This document shows positions 21,762-30,946 of a stretch of 64,000 bases of DNA, piece after piece; position 1 is the stretch's first letter, and each line of letters begins with the position of its first letter. Under the pieces are notes generated by a model. The model ran no database searches and was not told the origin of the DNA. It saw only the letters and a program-made list of their open reading frames with translations. Made by a program: the position numbers and the translations under genes. This DNA is from Phreatobacter stygius (GTDB lineage Bacteria > Pseudomonadota > Alphaproteobacteria > Rhizobiales > Phreatobacteraceae): NCBI RefSeq assembly GCF_005144885.1, contig NZ_CP039690.1, forward strand, positions 4,043,001-4,107,000. Direction: 5' to 3'.

Positions 21762-23462
21762 GTGATCATTCTAGGCTTCTACCAATCGCATGATGCCTGC
21801 GCGGCGCTTTACGACGACTACAAGGTCATCGCTTCGGTCGCGCTGGAACGGGCTACCCGGATCAAGACCGACGGCTACCGTTTTCCGGCCGAGGCCATGG
21901 CGGAATGCCTGGGCCAGGCTGGCCTGACGGCGGAAGCGATCGACGTCGTCTGCTATCCGCGCATGCGTTATCCGGCCGGCGAGGTGCACCGGGCCTTCCA
22001 TCCGTTCGGCGGGCTGCTGCCGCGGCGCAAGGTCGATCCGATCGCGCCCTTGCGTGCCGGCAAGGCGGCGTCGCTCGCCGAAATCGTCGATGTCGAGCGC
22101 TTCAGCCGCAACCATGGCCTGCCGACGGGCGCCACGCCGTTCTTCTACAACCACCACAAGGCCCATGCGCTGGCGACGCTCAGCCACATGCCGGTGGACG
22201 AGGCGCTGATCTATACCTCCGACGGCGGCGGCGACGACATCTTCTATTCGGCGCGGCTGCTGAAGGACGGCAAGCTGGCCGACCTGTTCGGCGGCGAGGC
22301 CGATACCCTGAAAAAGCCGGTGCCGCAGCGGCCGGGCGACAGCCTCGGCAAGCTCTACGCCTATGTCACCGAAGCGCTCGGCTTCAAGGCACTGCGCCAC
22401 GAGGGCAAGGTTCTCGGGCTCGCGGCCTACGGCAAGCCGGTACATGCCGAGCGGCTGACCGCGCTCTACCAGGTCTCCGACGACGGCCAGATTCATTGCC
22501 GCCTGCCGCGCTGGCGAGTGCGCATGCTGGTCAGGTCGCTCGCCGGCAAAGCCTCTCGCGAGGACATGGCGGCAAGCGTCCAGCAGACCCTTGAAACCGT
22601 TTGCCTCGAGGCGCTCGGCAAGCTCCTGAAGCGCCACCCGGTCAGCCACCTCGGACTGTCGGGCGGCGTTTTCGCCAATGTGAAGCTGACCCAGCGGATC
22701 GCCGAGCGTTTCGATCTCGACGAGGTCTTCGTCTATCCGGCCATGTCCGACCAGGGCGAGGCCGATGGCGGCGTGCTGGAATATCTGCTCGCCCGCGACG
22801 GCCTCGAGACCTGGCTGAAGCAGCGCGAACGGCTCACCACGGTCTATCGCGGCCGCGACTATGAAGACGCCGTGGAGGCCTGTTTCACCGGCGGTGGCGC
22901 GACCCGCCGGCCGGTCGTCGATCCGATCGAGGAGGCCGCCGCCCTGATCACCGCCGGCCAGATCGTCGGCACTTATCTCGGCCGCATGGAATATGGGCCG
23001 CGCGCGCTCGGCGCCCGCTCGATCATGGCGAGTGCCGTCGACCGCTCGATCAATGACTGGCTGAACAAGCGGCTCGACCGCACCGACTTCATGCCCTTCG
23101 CGCCGGTGGTTCGGGCCGAACGGGCGCGCGACCTGTTCCTTTTGCCGGAATCGCTCATCCACACCGCCAATTTCATGACGGTGACCTGCGACGTGAAGCC
23201 GGAATGGCGCGACCGCATCCCGGCCTGCGTCCATGTCGACGGCACCGCGCGGCCACAGATCATCCATCGCGAGCAGAACCCGGTCTATTACGACGTGCTG
23301 CACGCCTATGAGCGGATGACCGGCATACCCGCCCTGATCAACACCTCGTTCAATGTCCACGAGGAGCCGATCATCAACCGGCCGGAGGAAGCCTTGCGCG
23401 CGCTGAAAGAGGGGCGTGTCGACCACCTCCTGTCGACCGGCGGGGTCTGGTCTCCAGGCTGA
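21762..23462 (+). CDS. NodU/CmcH-type carbamoyltransferase
   Basis: A GTG start at 21762 behind GGGAAACGG gives 566 residues; an in-frame ATG at 21714 is less likely because the extra residues are basic and unconserved. Family features are an N-terminal ASKHA/Kae1-like domain with LGFYQSHDACAAL, FYNHHKAHALATL and TSDGGGDD. The C-terminal carbamoyltransferase domain shows EYGPRALGARSI and NTSFNVHEEPII. Such enzymes carbamoylate sugars, antibiotics or Nod factors using carbamoyl phosphate and ATP. The acceptor here is unknown: there are no nod or antibiotic genes nearby. It sits where sdhB would be expected. Confidence 0.9.
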   Translation: MIILGFYQSHDACAALYDDYKVIASVALERATRIKTDGYRFPAEAMAECLGQAGLTAEAIDVVCYPRMRYPAGEVHRAFHPFGGLLPRRKVDPIAPLRAGKAASLAEIVDVERFSRNHGLPTGATPFFYNHHKAHALATLSHMPVDEALIYTSDGGGDDIFYSARLLKDGKLADLFGGEADTLKKPVPQRPGDSLGKLYAYVTEALGFKALRHEGKVLGLAAYGKPVHAERLTALYQVSDDGQIHCRLPRWRVRMLVRSLAGKASREDMAASVQQTLETVCLEALGKLLKRHPVSHLGLSGGVFANVKLTQRIAERFDLDEVFVYPAMSDQGEADGGVLEYLLARDGLETWLKQRERLTTVYRGRDYEDAVEACFTGGGATRRPVVDPIEEAAALITAGQIVGTYLGRMEYGPRALGARSIMASAVDRSINDWLNKRLDRTDFMPFAPVVRAERARDLFLLPESLIHTANFMTVTCDVKPEWRDRIPACVHVDGTARPQIIHREQNPVYYDVLHAYERMTGIPALINTSFNVHEEPIINRPEEALRALKEGRVDHLLSTGGVWSPG

Positions 23463-23551
23463 AACAGTCGGCGTGGCCGGACCATTTGCGCGCCGTCGTC
23501 CAGCCACATTGACCATGCGGAATAGTGCGGTCGCCTCGCCGTGGAGCGTTC

Positions 23552-24109
23552 ATGCGCCGCCTTCTCCGCCCGTTCATCGTCATTGCCGCGATCATCATCC
23601 TGGTCGAGACCTGGCTGTGGGAGCGCATCGGCCCGGCGATCCGGCGGGTCATCGCCGCCTTGCCTTTCGCCGCGCTCAAGCAGGCCATTCATGACGGGCT
23701 CACGCGGCTGCCGCCCTATGCGACGCTCGGCGTCTTCGTCATTCCGGTGCTGCTGCTGATCCCGTTCAAGCTGGCCGGCCTGTCGCTGATCGCCCATGGC
23801 CACGTCATTCTCGGCTGCGGCGTCTTCCTGCTCGCCAAGGTGGTCGGCGTCGGCCTCGAGGCCTTCCTGTTCGAGGCCTGCAAGCCGAAGCTCCTGCAGA
23901 TCCCGCTGTTCGTCAGGCTCTACGACACCTGGAACCGCTGGGTGATCTGGGCTCACGGTCATATCGACCCGGTGAAGAGGCGTTTGCAGGCCTATACCCG
24001 GCTGGTTCGCGGCGGCCGTTCCGGCCGCGCCTTCAAGCTGCTCATGCGGTTCCGCCGCATCCAGCGCGAACGCGCCGCCCAGATGGAAGGCGCTGCCGGC
24101 CGCGCCTGA
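23552..24109 (+). CDS. Conserved membrane protein of unknown function
   Basis: The start MRRLLRPF gives 185 residues. Hydrophobic spans are seen at about 8-23, 58-75 and 80-106, followed by a long basic C-terminal half (RRLQAYTRLVRGGRSGRAFK) that should lie in the cytoplasm. I recognise no domain. It begins 89 bp after the carbamoyltransferase on the same strand and could share its transcript. Confidence 0.7.
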   Translation: MRRLLRPFIVIAAIIILVETWLWERIGPAIRRVIAALPFAALKQAIHDGLTRLPPYATLGVFVIPVLLLIPFKLAGLSLIAHGHVILGCGVFLLAKVVGVGLEAFLFEACKPKLLQIPLFVRLYDTWNRWVIWAHGHIDPVKRRLQAYTRLVRGGRSGRAFKLLMRFRRIQRERAAQMEGAAGRA

Positions 24110-24122
24110 GCCTCGGGGGCGA

Positions 24123-25847
24123 TCAGGCGGGCGCTCGGGCGCCGCTGACGGCCGGTACCGGCGGTTTCTCGTCCTGCGCCTTGAGGCGCGAGTCGGAGAG
24201 CTCGCCGGCCGCCTCGAGGATCGGATAGGCGGTCGAGGCCAGGTGTCCGTGAATGCGTTTCAGATCGCGCACCACATCGAGATGGATCGCGCTGGTTTCC
24301 ATCGATTCGAGCCGTCCCGCCCGCAGCCGGGCATAGTGGCTCTTGGTGGCATGGCGCTCGGCCACCCGGATGGCCGATTTCTCGGCGACCAGGCGTCGGG
24401 CCATGTCGACGTCGCGGGTGGCGAAGACGTTCATCGCCAGCGCCATATTGGCCATGACGATGGCGTGCAGCGACAGAAGCTCATCACGCCCTTCCTGCGA
24501 GAAGGCCAGGCCCTTGCGGGCGCGCTTGGCGGCGAGCTCCATCAGGTTCTTGTCGATGATATCGCCGATATGCTCGAGATGGGTGGCGAAGCTGACGATC
24601 TCCATCGCGCGCCGGCCCTCCTCTTCGGTCATCTCGGCGCGCGACGCCTTGACCAGATAGAGTTTCAGGCTCTCGAACAGCCGGTCGGCAATGTCGTCGA
24701 GTTTCTCGATCTCGCGCACCACCCTGACGTCGCTTGCGGTCATCGCCTCCGGGATGCGGCGCACCATGGCACTGACGTGATTGCCGAGTTCGAGCGCCTC
24801 GCGCATGGCGCAGGCCAGCGCCTCCGGCGGCGACATCACCAGGTTCGGATCGAGGTGACGGGCGACCCCCGGGTCGTTATCGGCCGGCGGCTCGGGCAGG
24901 ATGCGTTCGATGAGGCTGGCGACCGGCCCGCACAGCGGCAGGAAAACGCCGGCGACAACAACGTTGAACAGCGTGTGCGCATTGGCCACCAGCCGTGCCG
25001 GGTCGCCGCCGCCGAGCCATTCCGTCAGGGTCGAGAGAGGGCCGAGCCAAGGCAGCACCGCCGCGACCGCCAGGCCGCGCATCAGGAGATTGCCGAGCGG
25101 CACCCGCCGCGCCGCCGCCGGCGATCCCGACAGCGCGAGGAACGGCGCCGCTGCGCCACCCAGGTTGGCGCCGAGCACCAGGGCGAGGGCAAGCGTCGGC
25201 GGCACCGCGCCGGAATGGGCCAGCGACATGGTGAACAGGATCATCGCGAGGCTCGAATGCACCGCCCAGGTGGCCAGCGCCATCACCACGACGGCGAGCG
25301 TCGGGGCACTGGCCAGCGCTTCCAGCGCGCCGCGAAACAGCTCGGAATGCTGCAGCACCGTGGCGGCCGCGCTGATCTCGCGTAGCGACAGCAGCATCAC
25401 GCCGATGCCAAAGGCGATCCGCGCCAGCCCACGCGTCCGGCCGGCGTCGGTTGCCATCGCAAGGCCGACGCCGGTCGCGACCAGGACCGCCCACAGCGCC
25501 TTGACGTCGAAGGCGAGAAGTTGGGCTGCGAGCGTCGATCCGACATCGGCGCCGAGCATCATGGTCAAGGCGAGCGGCAGGGCGACCAGCTTCTGGCCGG
25601 CGAAGGCGCCGACCAGCAGCGCGGTCGCGGTCGCCGACTGCAAGAGCCCGCTGACGAAGCCCCCCATCAGGAAGGCGCGCCAACGGCGGCGCGAGGCTGC
25701 AGCGAGCAAGCGGCGAAGCTCGGTCCCGAAGGCTCCGGTGACGCCGACACGCACCTGCCTGACGCCCCAGAGCAGCAGGGCGACACTGCCGACCAGCGTC
25801 ATCGCCAGTTCGGTTGGACCTGACGCCATGCCGCCGCCTCCTGCCAT
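24123..25847 (-). CDS. Na+/phosphate cotransporter family protein with PhoU-like domain
   Basis: This 574-residue protein has two halves. The N-terminal half (about 10-310) has repeated hydrophobic spans with the Na/Pi-cotransporter signature sequences GFVSGLLQSATATALLVGA and GANLGGAAAPF. The C-terminal half (about 340-560) is a helical PhoU-like domain with LGNHVSAMVRRIPE and FATHLEHIGDIIDKNLMELA. Homologues (YjbB/NptA type) move phosphate with sodium, often outward. Convergent with the membrane-protein gene, it lies next to the phosphonate cluster that would release phosphate. Confidence 0.9.
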   Translation of the reverse strand: MAGGGGMASGPTELAMTLVGSVALLLWGVRQVRVGVTGAFGTELRRLLAAASRRRWRAFLMGGFVSGLLQSATATALLVGAFAGQKLVALPLALTMMLGADVGSTLAAQLLAFDVKALWAVLVATGVGLAMATDAGRTRGLARIAFGIGVMLLSLREISAAATVLQHSELFRGALEALASAPTLAVVVMALATWAVHSSLAMILFTMSLAHSGAVPPTLALALVLGANLGGAAAPFLALSGSPAAARRVPLGNLLMRGLAVAAVLPWLGPLSTLTEWLGGGDPARLVANAHTLFNVVVAGVFLPLCGPVASLIERILPEPPADNDPGVARHLDPNLVMSPPEALACAMREALELGNHVSAMVRRIPEAMTASDVRVVREIEKLDDIADRLFESLKLYLVKASRAEMTEEEGRRAMEIVSFATHLEHIGDIIDKNLMELAAKRARKGLAFSQEGRDELLSLHAIVMANMALAMNVFATRDVDMARRLVAEKSAIRVAERHATKSHYARLRAGRLESMETSAIHLDVVRDLKRIHGHLASTAYPILEAAGELSDSRLKAQDEKPPVPAVSGARAPA

Positions 25848-25938
25848 CTGACGCGTTCCGGTCGCGTCGAGTGCCGAGGCTATGGCTGGCGTTTCATAGC
25901 AACAAGCTGAGCTCCACTATGGCACCTATCGAGATCAT

Positions 25939-26859
25939 CTATGGTTCGCGGGCGATCCGCGGTGGCGGCCGCGGCTCGTCGAGCCAGTGATTATCGGCCG
26001 CGAGCGCCGCGGCGGTATCGAAGAACAGCGAGACCAGCGACAGCGGGCGGCGCTCGATCAGGGTGACCGCATATTCCGCGACATCCAGTCCCGGCCCTTC
26101 GACGAACAGGGCGCGAAACCGCGGATCGACGCCGAACTCGCTCAGGAACACCACGCCTATGCCGAAATTCGACGCGACCGCCTCGCGCACGGCTTCGCGG
26201 GTCTGCACCTCGAACAATGCCTTCGGCCGGACACCGGCCTGGGCCAGCCGTGCCTCGAACACCTCGCGGGTGATCGATCCGCGTTCGCGGACGACGAGAT
26301 CGCTGCCGGCCAGATCCTCGATGGCCAGGACGCCGCGGTCGGCCCAGGGGTGGTCCTTGGGCACGAAGACGACCAGCCGGTCGCGGCGCAACGGGTTTGC
26401 CACCAGGCGCGGATCGGAGACCGGATGAGCGGTGACCGCGACATCGACCTCGAAGCCGAGCAGCAGGTTCAGGACATCGACCGAATTGCCGATGCGCAGC
26501 TGAAAACTCAAACCCCGATGCCGGTCGCGCATGGCGGCCAGAACCGGCATGACGTGATAGGCGCTGTCGGCGGCGACGCGCAGGTGCCCGCGCACCGCCC
26601 ATTTGGTGCCGGCAAGCAGGATACGGGCTTCCTCCTCCAGCACGAAGAGCTGCGCCGTGACGCGGTGCAATGACTGGCCCATGGGCGTCAGCCGCGCGCC
26701 GCGTCCTTTCCGGTCGAACAGGTTGACGCCATAAGCCTGTTCGAGCGCCCGCACCTGGCTCGACAAGGTCGGCTGCGAGACGCCCGCGGTGCGCGCCGCC
26801 AGCGTGAAGCTGCCGGCTGCGGCGACCAGGTGAAAGGCACGAAGCTGCGTCAGGTTCAT
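25939..26859 (-). CDS. LysR-family regulator of the phosphonate cluster
   Basis: The start MNLTQLRAFHLVA gives 306 residues; the earlier in-frame ATG would lie inside the shared promoter region. The winged helix-turn-helix covers about 1-60 (GVSQPTLSSQVRALEQ), and the C-terminal effector-binding domain is full length. It is divergent from phnW with 111 bp between, the usual layout for a LysR activator of its neighbour. The inducer is inferred to be 2-aminoethylphosphonate or a catabolite. Confidence 0.92.
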   Translation of the reverse strand: MNLTQLRAFHLVAAAGSFTLAARTAGVSQPTLSSQVRALEQAYGVNLFDRKGRGARLTPMGQSLHRVTAQLFVLEEEARILLAGTKWAVRGHLRVAADSAYHVMPVLAAMRDRHRGLSFQLRIGNSVDVLNLLLGFEVDVAVTAHPVSDPRLVANPLRRDRLVVFVPKDHPWADRGVLAIEDLAGSDLVVRERGSITREVFEARLAQAGVRPKALFEVQTREAVREAVASNFGIGVVFLSEFGVDPRFRALFVEGPGLDVAEYAVTLIERRPLSLVSLFFDTAAALAADNHWLDEPRPPPRIAREP

Positions 26860-26863
26860 CGTA

Positions 26864-26905
26864 CTATCATAGACAGGATCAATAGTGTCCATTCAAACGA
26901 TAGAC
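26864..26905. promoter_or_regulatory. Candidate LysR operator in the phnW promoter
   Basis: The AT-rich divergent gap contains CTAT-N14-ATAG (26864-26885) and two direct copies of ATAGAC (26869-26874 and 26900-26905) spaced 31 bp, about three helical turns. LysR-type proteins often bind two sites so phased. The assignment is by position and pattern only. Confidence 0.4.
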
Positions 26906-26970
26906 TAGTCAATCGGGCCGCCCCGTCATTACCGTTCTTCGAAATCAAAGCGAAGCGCAGGAGGATGGAA

Positions 26971-28125
26971 ATGCCGGACGAGATGACGGTGGCCAGATCC
27001 GAGACGGGCGACCCGTTGCTGCTGACGCCTGGGCCGCTCACGACGTCGAAGAGCGTCAAGGCCGCCATGGTCCATGACTGGGGCTCCCGCGACGCGGCGT
27101 TCCTCCGGATCAACCGGGAGGTTCTGGAGCGGCTGCCGGCCATCGTCAACGGCGGCGCGGACTATGTCACGGTGCCGGTGCAGGGCTCGGGCACCTTTGC
27201 GGTCGAAGCCATGCTGACGAGTTTCGTGCCGGCCGGCGGCTGCTGCCTGCTCGTCATCAACGGCGCTTATGGCCAGCGTGCGCGGCGCATCCTGGAGATC
27301 GCCAAGCGGCGCACGGTCGTCTGCGAGACGGCCGAGGACACGCCACCGGATCTCGATCGCATCGAACAGGTGCTGAAGGCCGATCCCGGCATCACCCATA
27401 TCTTCGTGGTTCATTGCGAGACCACTTCGGGCATCCTCAACCCGGTGCACGAGATCGGCGCGCTCGCGGCAAAATACGCCAAGGGCTATCTGGTCGATTC
27501 GATGTCGGCCTTCGGAGCCCTGCCGCTCGATGCGCCCGCGGCCCATGCCGATGCCGTCGCGGCCTCCTCCAACAAATGCATCGAGGGCGTGCCGGGGCTG
27601 GGCTTCGTGATCTGCCGCCGGGCCGCGCTGGTGGCGACCGACGGCAATGCGACGACCTTGACGCTCGATCTGCTCGACCAGTCGAGGGTTCTCGAAAAGA
27701 CCGGACAATACCGCTTCACGCCGCCGATCCATGTCATCGTCGCCTTCCACCAGGCGCTGACCGAGTTTTTTGCCGAAGGCGGACAGCCGGGTCGCGGCGG
27801 CCGCTACGCCGGCAACTGTCAGGAACTGATCGACGGCATGCGCGCCATGGGCTTCGAGACCTTGCTGCCCGACGCGCTGCAGGCGCCGATCATCGTCACC
27901 TTCCGGATGCCGGCCGATCGCCGCTTCGTCTTCCAGACCTTCTACGACAAGCTGAAAGACCGCGGTTTCGTGATCTATCCCGGCAAGCTGACGGTGGCCG
28001 ACTCTTTCCGCATCGGCTGCATCGGGCGGCTCGACCGAAGCCATATGCGGCTCGCCCTGGACGCCATTCGCGAGGTTCTGCACGAACTCGGCGTCGCATC
28101 GGTCGCCGCCCACAAGGCCGCGTGA
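26971..28125 (+). CDS. phnW: 2-aminoethylphosphonate-pyruvate transaminase
   Basis: This PLP enzyme converts 2-aminoethylphosphonate and pyruvate to phosphonoacetaldehyde and alanine. AGGAGG at 26959-26964 abuts one ATG (26965) but is ideally spaced from the ATG at 26971, which is chosen (384 residues). LLTPGPLTTS near residue 18 and the PLP lysine K202 in ASSNKCIEGVPG are family hallmarks. It is the first gene of the operon; phnA follows after 10 bp. Confidence 0.95.
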   Translation: MPDEMTVARSETGDPLLLTPGPLTTSKSVKAAMVHDWGSRDAAFLRINREVLERLPAIVNGGADYVTVPVQGSGTFAVEAMLTSFVPAGGCCLLVINGAYGQRARRILEIAKRRTVVCETAEDTPPDLDRIEQVLKADPGITHIFVVHCETTSGILNPVHEIGALAAKYAKGYLVDSMSAFGALPLDAPAAHADAVAASSNKCIEGVPGLGFVICRRAALVATDGNATTLTLDLLDQSRVLEKTGQYRFTPPIHVIVAFHQALTEFFAEGGQPGRGGRYAGNCQELIDGMRAMGFETLLPDALQAPIIVTFRMPADRRFVFQTFYDKLKDRGFVIYPGKLTVADSFRIGCIGRLDRSHMRLALDAIREVLHELGVASVAAHKAA

Positions 28126-28135
28126 GGAGACCGTC

Positions 28136-29386
28136 ATGAACATGCAAACTCCCGTGACCGTCGACTGCAATGGCCGCACCTACCGGTTCCCGCGCACGCC
28201 GACCGTGGTCGTCTGCATCGACGGCTCGGAGCCCGGCTATATCGAGGCGGCGATCGCCGCGGGTCTCGCACCGAATTTCGACCGGCTCATGCGTAACGGT
28301 GCGCACCTCACCGCGAAATCGGTGATCCCGAGCTTCACCAATCCGAACAACATGTCGATCATCACCGGCCGGCCACCGGCGGTGCATGGCATCGCGGGCA
28401 ATTATTTCTACGACCGCGACGCGGGCGTCGAGGTGATGATGAACGAGGCGCGTTTCCTCCGCGCGCCAACCATCATGAAGGCCTTTCACGACGCCGGCGC
28501 CAAGGTCGCCGTCGTCACCGCCAAGGACAAGCTGCGCGCGCTGCTCGCCAAGGATCTCGACATGGCGACCGGCCGGGCCGTCGGTTTCTCCTCGGAGAAG
28601 GCCGACAAGGTGACGCTTGCCGACAACGGCATCACCGATGTCCTCGGGCTGGTCGGCATGCCGGTGCCGGACGTCTATTCGTCCGACCTGTCCGAATTCG
28701 TCATGGCGGCCGGCGTCAAGCTGATGACGAGCTTCCGCCCTGACGTCATGTACCTGTCGACCACCGACTATGTGCAGCACAAGGCCGGTCCCGGCTCGGA
28801 CTTCGCCAATGGCTTCTATGCCATGATGGACCGCTATGTCGGCGCCCTCGATGCCGCCGGCGCGGTCGTCGTGCTGACCGCCGACCACGGCATGAACGAC
28901 AAGCACCTGGCCGACGGCACGCCCGACGTCATCTATCTGCAGGAGCACCTCGATGCCTGGCTCGGCGCCGGGGCCGCGCGGGTCATTCTGCCGATCACCG
29001 ATCCCTATGTCGTCCATCACGGTGCGCTCGGCTCGTTTGCCACGGTCTACATCCACGGCGATGTCGACGTACCGGACCTGATCGGCCGCATCGCCGGTCT
29101 CGCGGGTGTCGATCTCGTGGTTGCCTCTGACGAGGCGTGCCGGACCTTCGAACTGCCGGCCGATCGCATCGGCGACCTCGTGGTGATCTCCGGACGGCAC
29201 AAGGTCATCGGCACCTCGCGCGAGCGGCACGATCTCTCCGGACTGACCGAACCGCTGCGCTCCCATGGCGGCCTGACCGAGCAGACCGTGCCGATGATCG
29301 CCAACCGCAAGGTCGAGCCGTCGGCCGGGTCCACATTGCGCAATTTCGACGTGTTCGACGTCGCGCTCAACCGCGTCACTGCTTGA
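28136..29386 (+). CDS. phnA: Phosphonoacetate hydrolase
   Basis: This 416-residue alkaline-phosphatase-superfamily enzyme hydrolyses phosphonoacetate to acetate and phosphate. Metal-site and nucleophile residues are visible: D29 in VCIDGSEPGY, T68 in PSFTNPNNMSIITGRP, and TADHGMNDKH near 241. This is the phosphonate-specific PhnA, unrelated to the zinc-ribbon protein YjdM that is also called PhnA. GAGGAG overlaps the phnW stop, so translation is probably coupled. Confidence 0.95.
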   Translation: MNMQTPVTVDCNGRTYRFPRTPTVVVCIDGSEPGYIEAAIAAGLAPNFDRLMRNGAHLTAKSVIPSFTNPNNMSIITGRPPAVHGIAGNYFYDRDAGVEVMMNEARFLRAPTIMKAFHDAGAKVAVVTAKDKLRALLAKDLDMATGRAVGFSSEKADKVTLADNGITDVLGLVGMPVPDVYSSDLSEFVMAAGVKLMTSFRPDVMYLSTTDYVQHKAGPGSDFANGFYAMMDRYVGALDAAGAVVVLTADHGMNDKHLADGTPDVIYLQEHLDAWLGAGAARVILPITDPYVVHHGALGSFATVYIHGDVDVPDLIGRIAGLAGVDLVVASDEACRTFELPADRIGDLVVISGRHKVIGTSRERHDLSGLTEPLRSHGGLTEQTVPMIANRKVEPSAGSTLRNFDVFDVALNRVTA

Positions 29387-29395
29387 GAGGCCGTC

Positions 29396-30847
29396 ATGAA
29401 CGCTCCCGTCAAGCTCGAGCCCCGTCACGAGACGATGCGCATCGCCGGCCGGCTGGCCGACACCGGCGAGACCATCGAGGTGCGCAATCCCTATAGCGGC
29501 GAGATCGTCGGCACCGTGCCGGCGGCCCGCCCCGAACACGTGCGTGAAGCCTTCGCCAAGGCCCGGGCTTTCCGTTCCGCACTCTCCCGCTTCGAGCGCC
29601 AGCGCATCCTGCAACGCACGGCCGAGCTGCTGCGCGACCGCAAGGAGGAGTTCGCCCGCCTGATTAGCGCCGAAACCGGCCTGTGCTGGAAGGACGCGCT
29701 TTATGAGGCCTCGCGGGCCTATGACGTGTGGTCCTTCGCCGGCCAGCTCACCATCAAGGACGATGGCGAGGCTTTCGCCTGCGACATCAGTCCGAACGGC
29801 AAGGCGCGACGTATCTTCACCATGCGCACGCCGCTGCTCGGGGTTATCTCGGCGATCACGCCGTTCAATCATCCGCTCAACATGGTGAGCCACAAGCTCG
29901 CCCCGGCGATCGCCACCAACAACCGCCTCGTCCTCAAGCCGACCGAACTGACCCCGCTGACCGCGCTGGCACTGGCCGATGTCCTCTACGAGGCTGGCCT
30001 GCCGCCCGAGATGCTGTCGGTCGTCACCGGCAATCCCTCGACCATGGGCGATGCCATGATCACCGATCCGGACGCCGATCTGATCACTTTCACCGGCTCG
30101 GTGCGCGTCGGCAAATATATTGCCGACAAGGCCGGCTATCGCCGTGTCGTGCTCGAACTCGGCGGCAATGATCCGCTGATCGTCATGGAGGATGCCGACC
30201 TCGACAAGGCGGCCGAGCTCGCCGTCCAGGGGGCGACCAAGAATTCCGGCCAGCGCTGCACCGCGGTGAAACGCATCCTGGTGGTCGAGAGCGTCGCCGA
30301 CGCATTCTCGGCCCTGGTGCTGGACAAGGCGAAGAAGCTGAAATGTGGCAATCCGGCCGATCCCGAGGTCGATGTCGGAACGGTGATCAACGAGCGTTCC
30401 GCCAAACTGTTCGAGGCACGCGTCATCGACGCCGTGGCGAAGGGCGCCAGGCTCTTGCACGGCAATGACCGGCAGGGGGCTTTGTATCCGCCGACCGTGG
30501 TCGACCACGTTCCCTATGATTGCGAGCTCGTCCGCGAGGAGACCTTCGGTCCGGTCATCCCGATGATCCGGTGCCCCGACGACATCGGCGAGGTCATCAG
30601 GATCTCCAATTCGACCGCCTACGGGCTGTCATCCGGCGTCTGCACCAACCGGCTCGACCACATCACGCGTTTCGTCACCGAGCTCGAGGTTGGCACGGTT
30701 AATGTATGGGAAGTTCCAGGCTACCGCACCGAAATGTCGCCCTTCGGCGGCATCAAGGATTCAGGGCTCGGCGAAAAGGAGGGGGTGGTCGAGGCGATGA
30801 AGGGCTTCACCCACGTCCGGACCTATTCACTGCCCTGGCCGGTCTGA
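29396..30847 (+). CDS. phnY: Phosphonoacetaldehyde dehydrogenase
   Basis: The 483-residue aldehyde dehydrogenase would oxidise phosphonoacetaldehyde to phosphonoacetate with NAD+. The general base is E254 (LELGGNDP) and the catalytic Cys is C288 ([11 protein letters not shown]). The assignment of substrate rests on its place between phnA and the transporter genes and on the absence of phnX. It starts 9 bp after phnA with GAGAGG as ribosome site. Confidence 0.93.
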   Translation: MNAPVKLEPRHETMRIAGRLADTGETIEVRNPYSGEIVGTVPAARPEHVREAFAKARAFRSALSRFERQRILQRTAELLRDRKEEFARLISAETGLCWKDALYEASRAYDVWSFAGQLTIKDDGEAFACDISPNGKARRIFTMRTPLLGVISAITPFNHPLNMVSHKLAPAIATNNRLVLKPTELTPLTALALADVLYEAGLPPEMLSVVTGNPSTMGDAMITDPDADLITFTGSVRVGKYIADKAGYRRVVLELGGNDPLIVMEDADLDKAAELAVQGATKNSGQRCTAVKRILVVESVADAFSALVLDKAKKLKCGNPADPEVDVGTVINERSAKLFEARVIDAVAKGARLLHGNDRQGALYPPTVVDHVPYDCELVREETFGPVIPMIRCPDDIGEVIRISNSTAYGLSSGVCTNRLDHITRFVTELEVGTVNVWEVPGYRTEMSPFGGIKDSGLGEKEGVVEAMKGFTHVRTYSLPWPV

Positions 30848-30946
30848 CATCTGCCCGTCACATCCCGCTCGAATTGTCACGAGAAGCGGGGGCGGGAAGG
30901 GGACGTGCATGAGCGGCAGAACTTAATTCTCGGGAGGGGAACGTCT

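Noticed and set aside
21762-23462. Evidence for nodulation from the NodU-like gene
   Set aside because: The NodU/CmcH family is broad and no other nod gene is present.
27896-30508. 870-residue minus-strand frame opposite phnA and phnY
   Set aside because: phnA and phnY both have complete catalytic motifs and ribosome sites; the frame has none.
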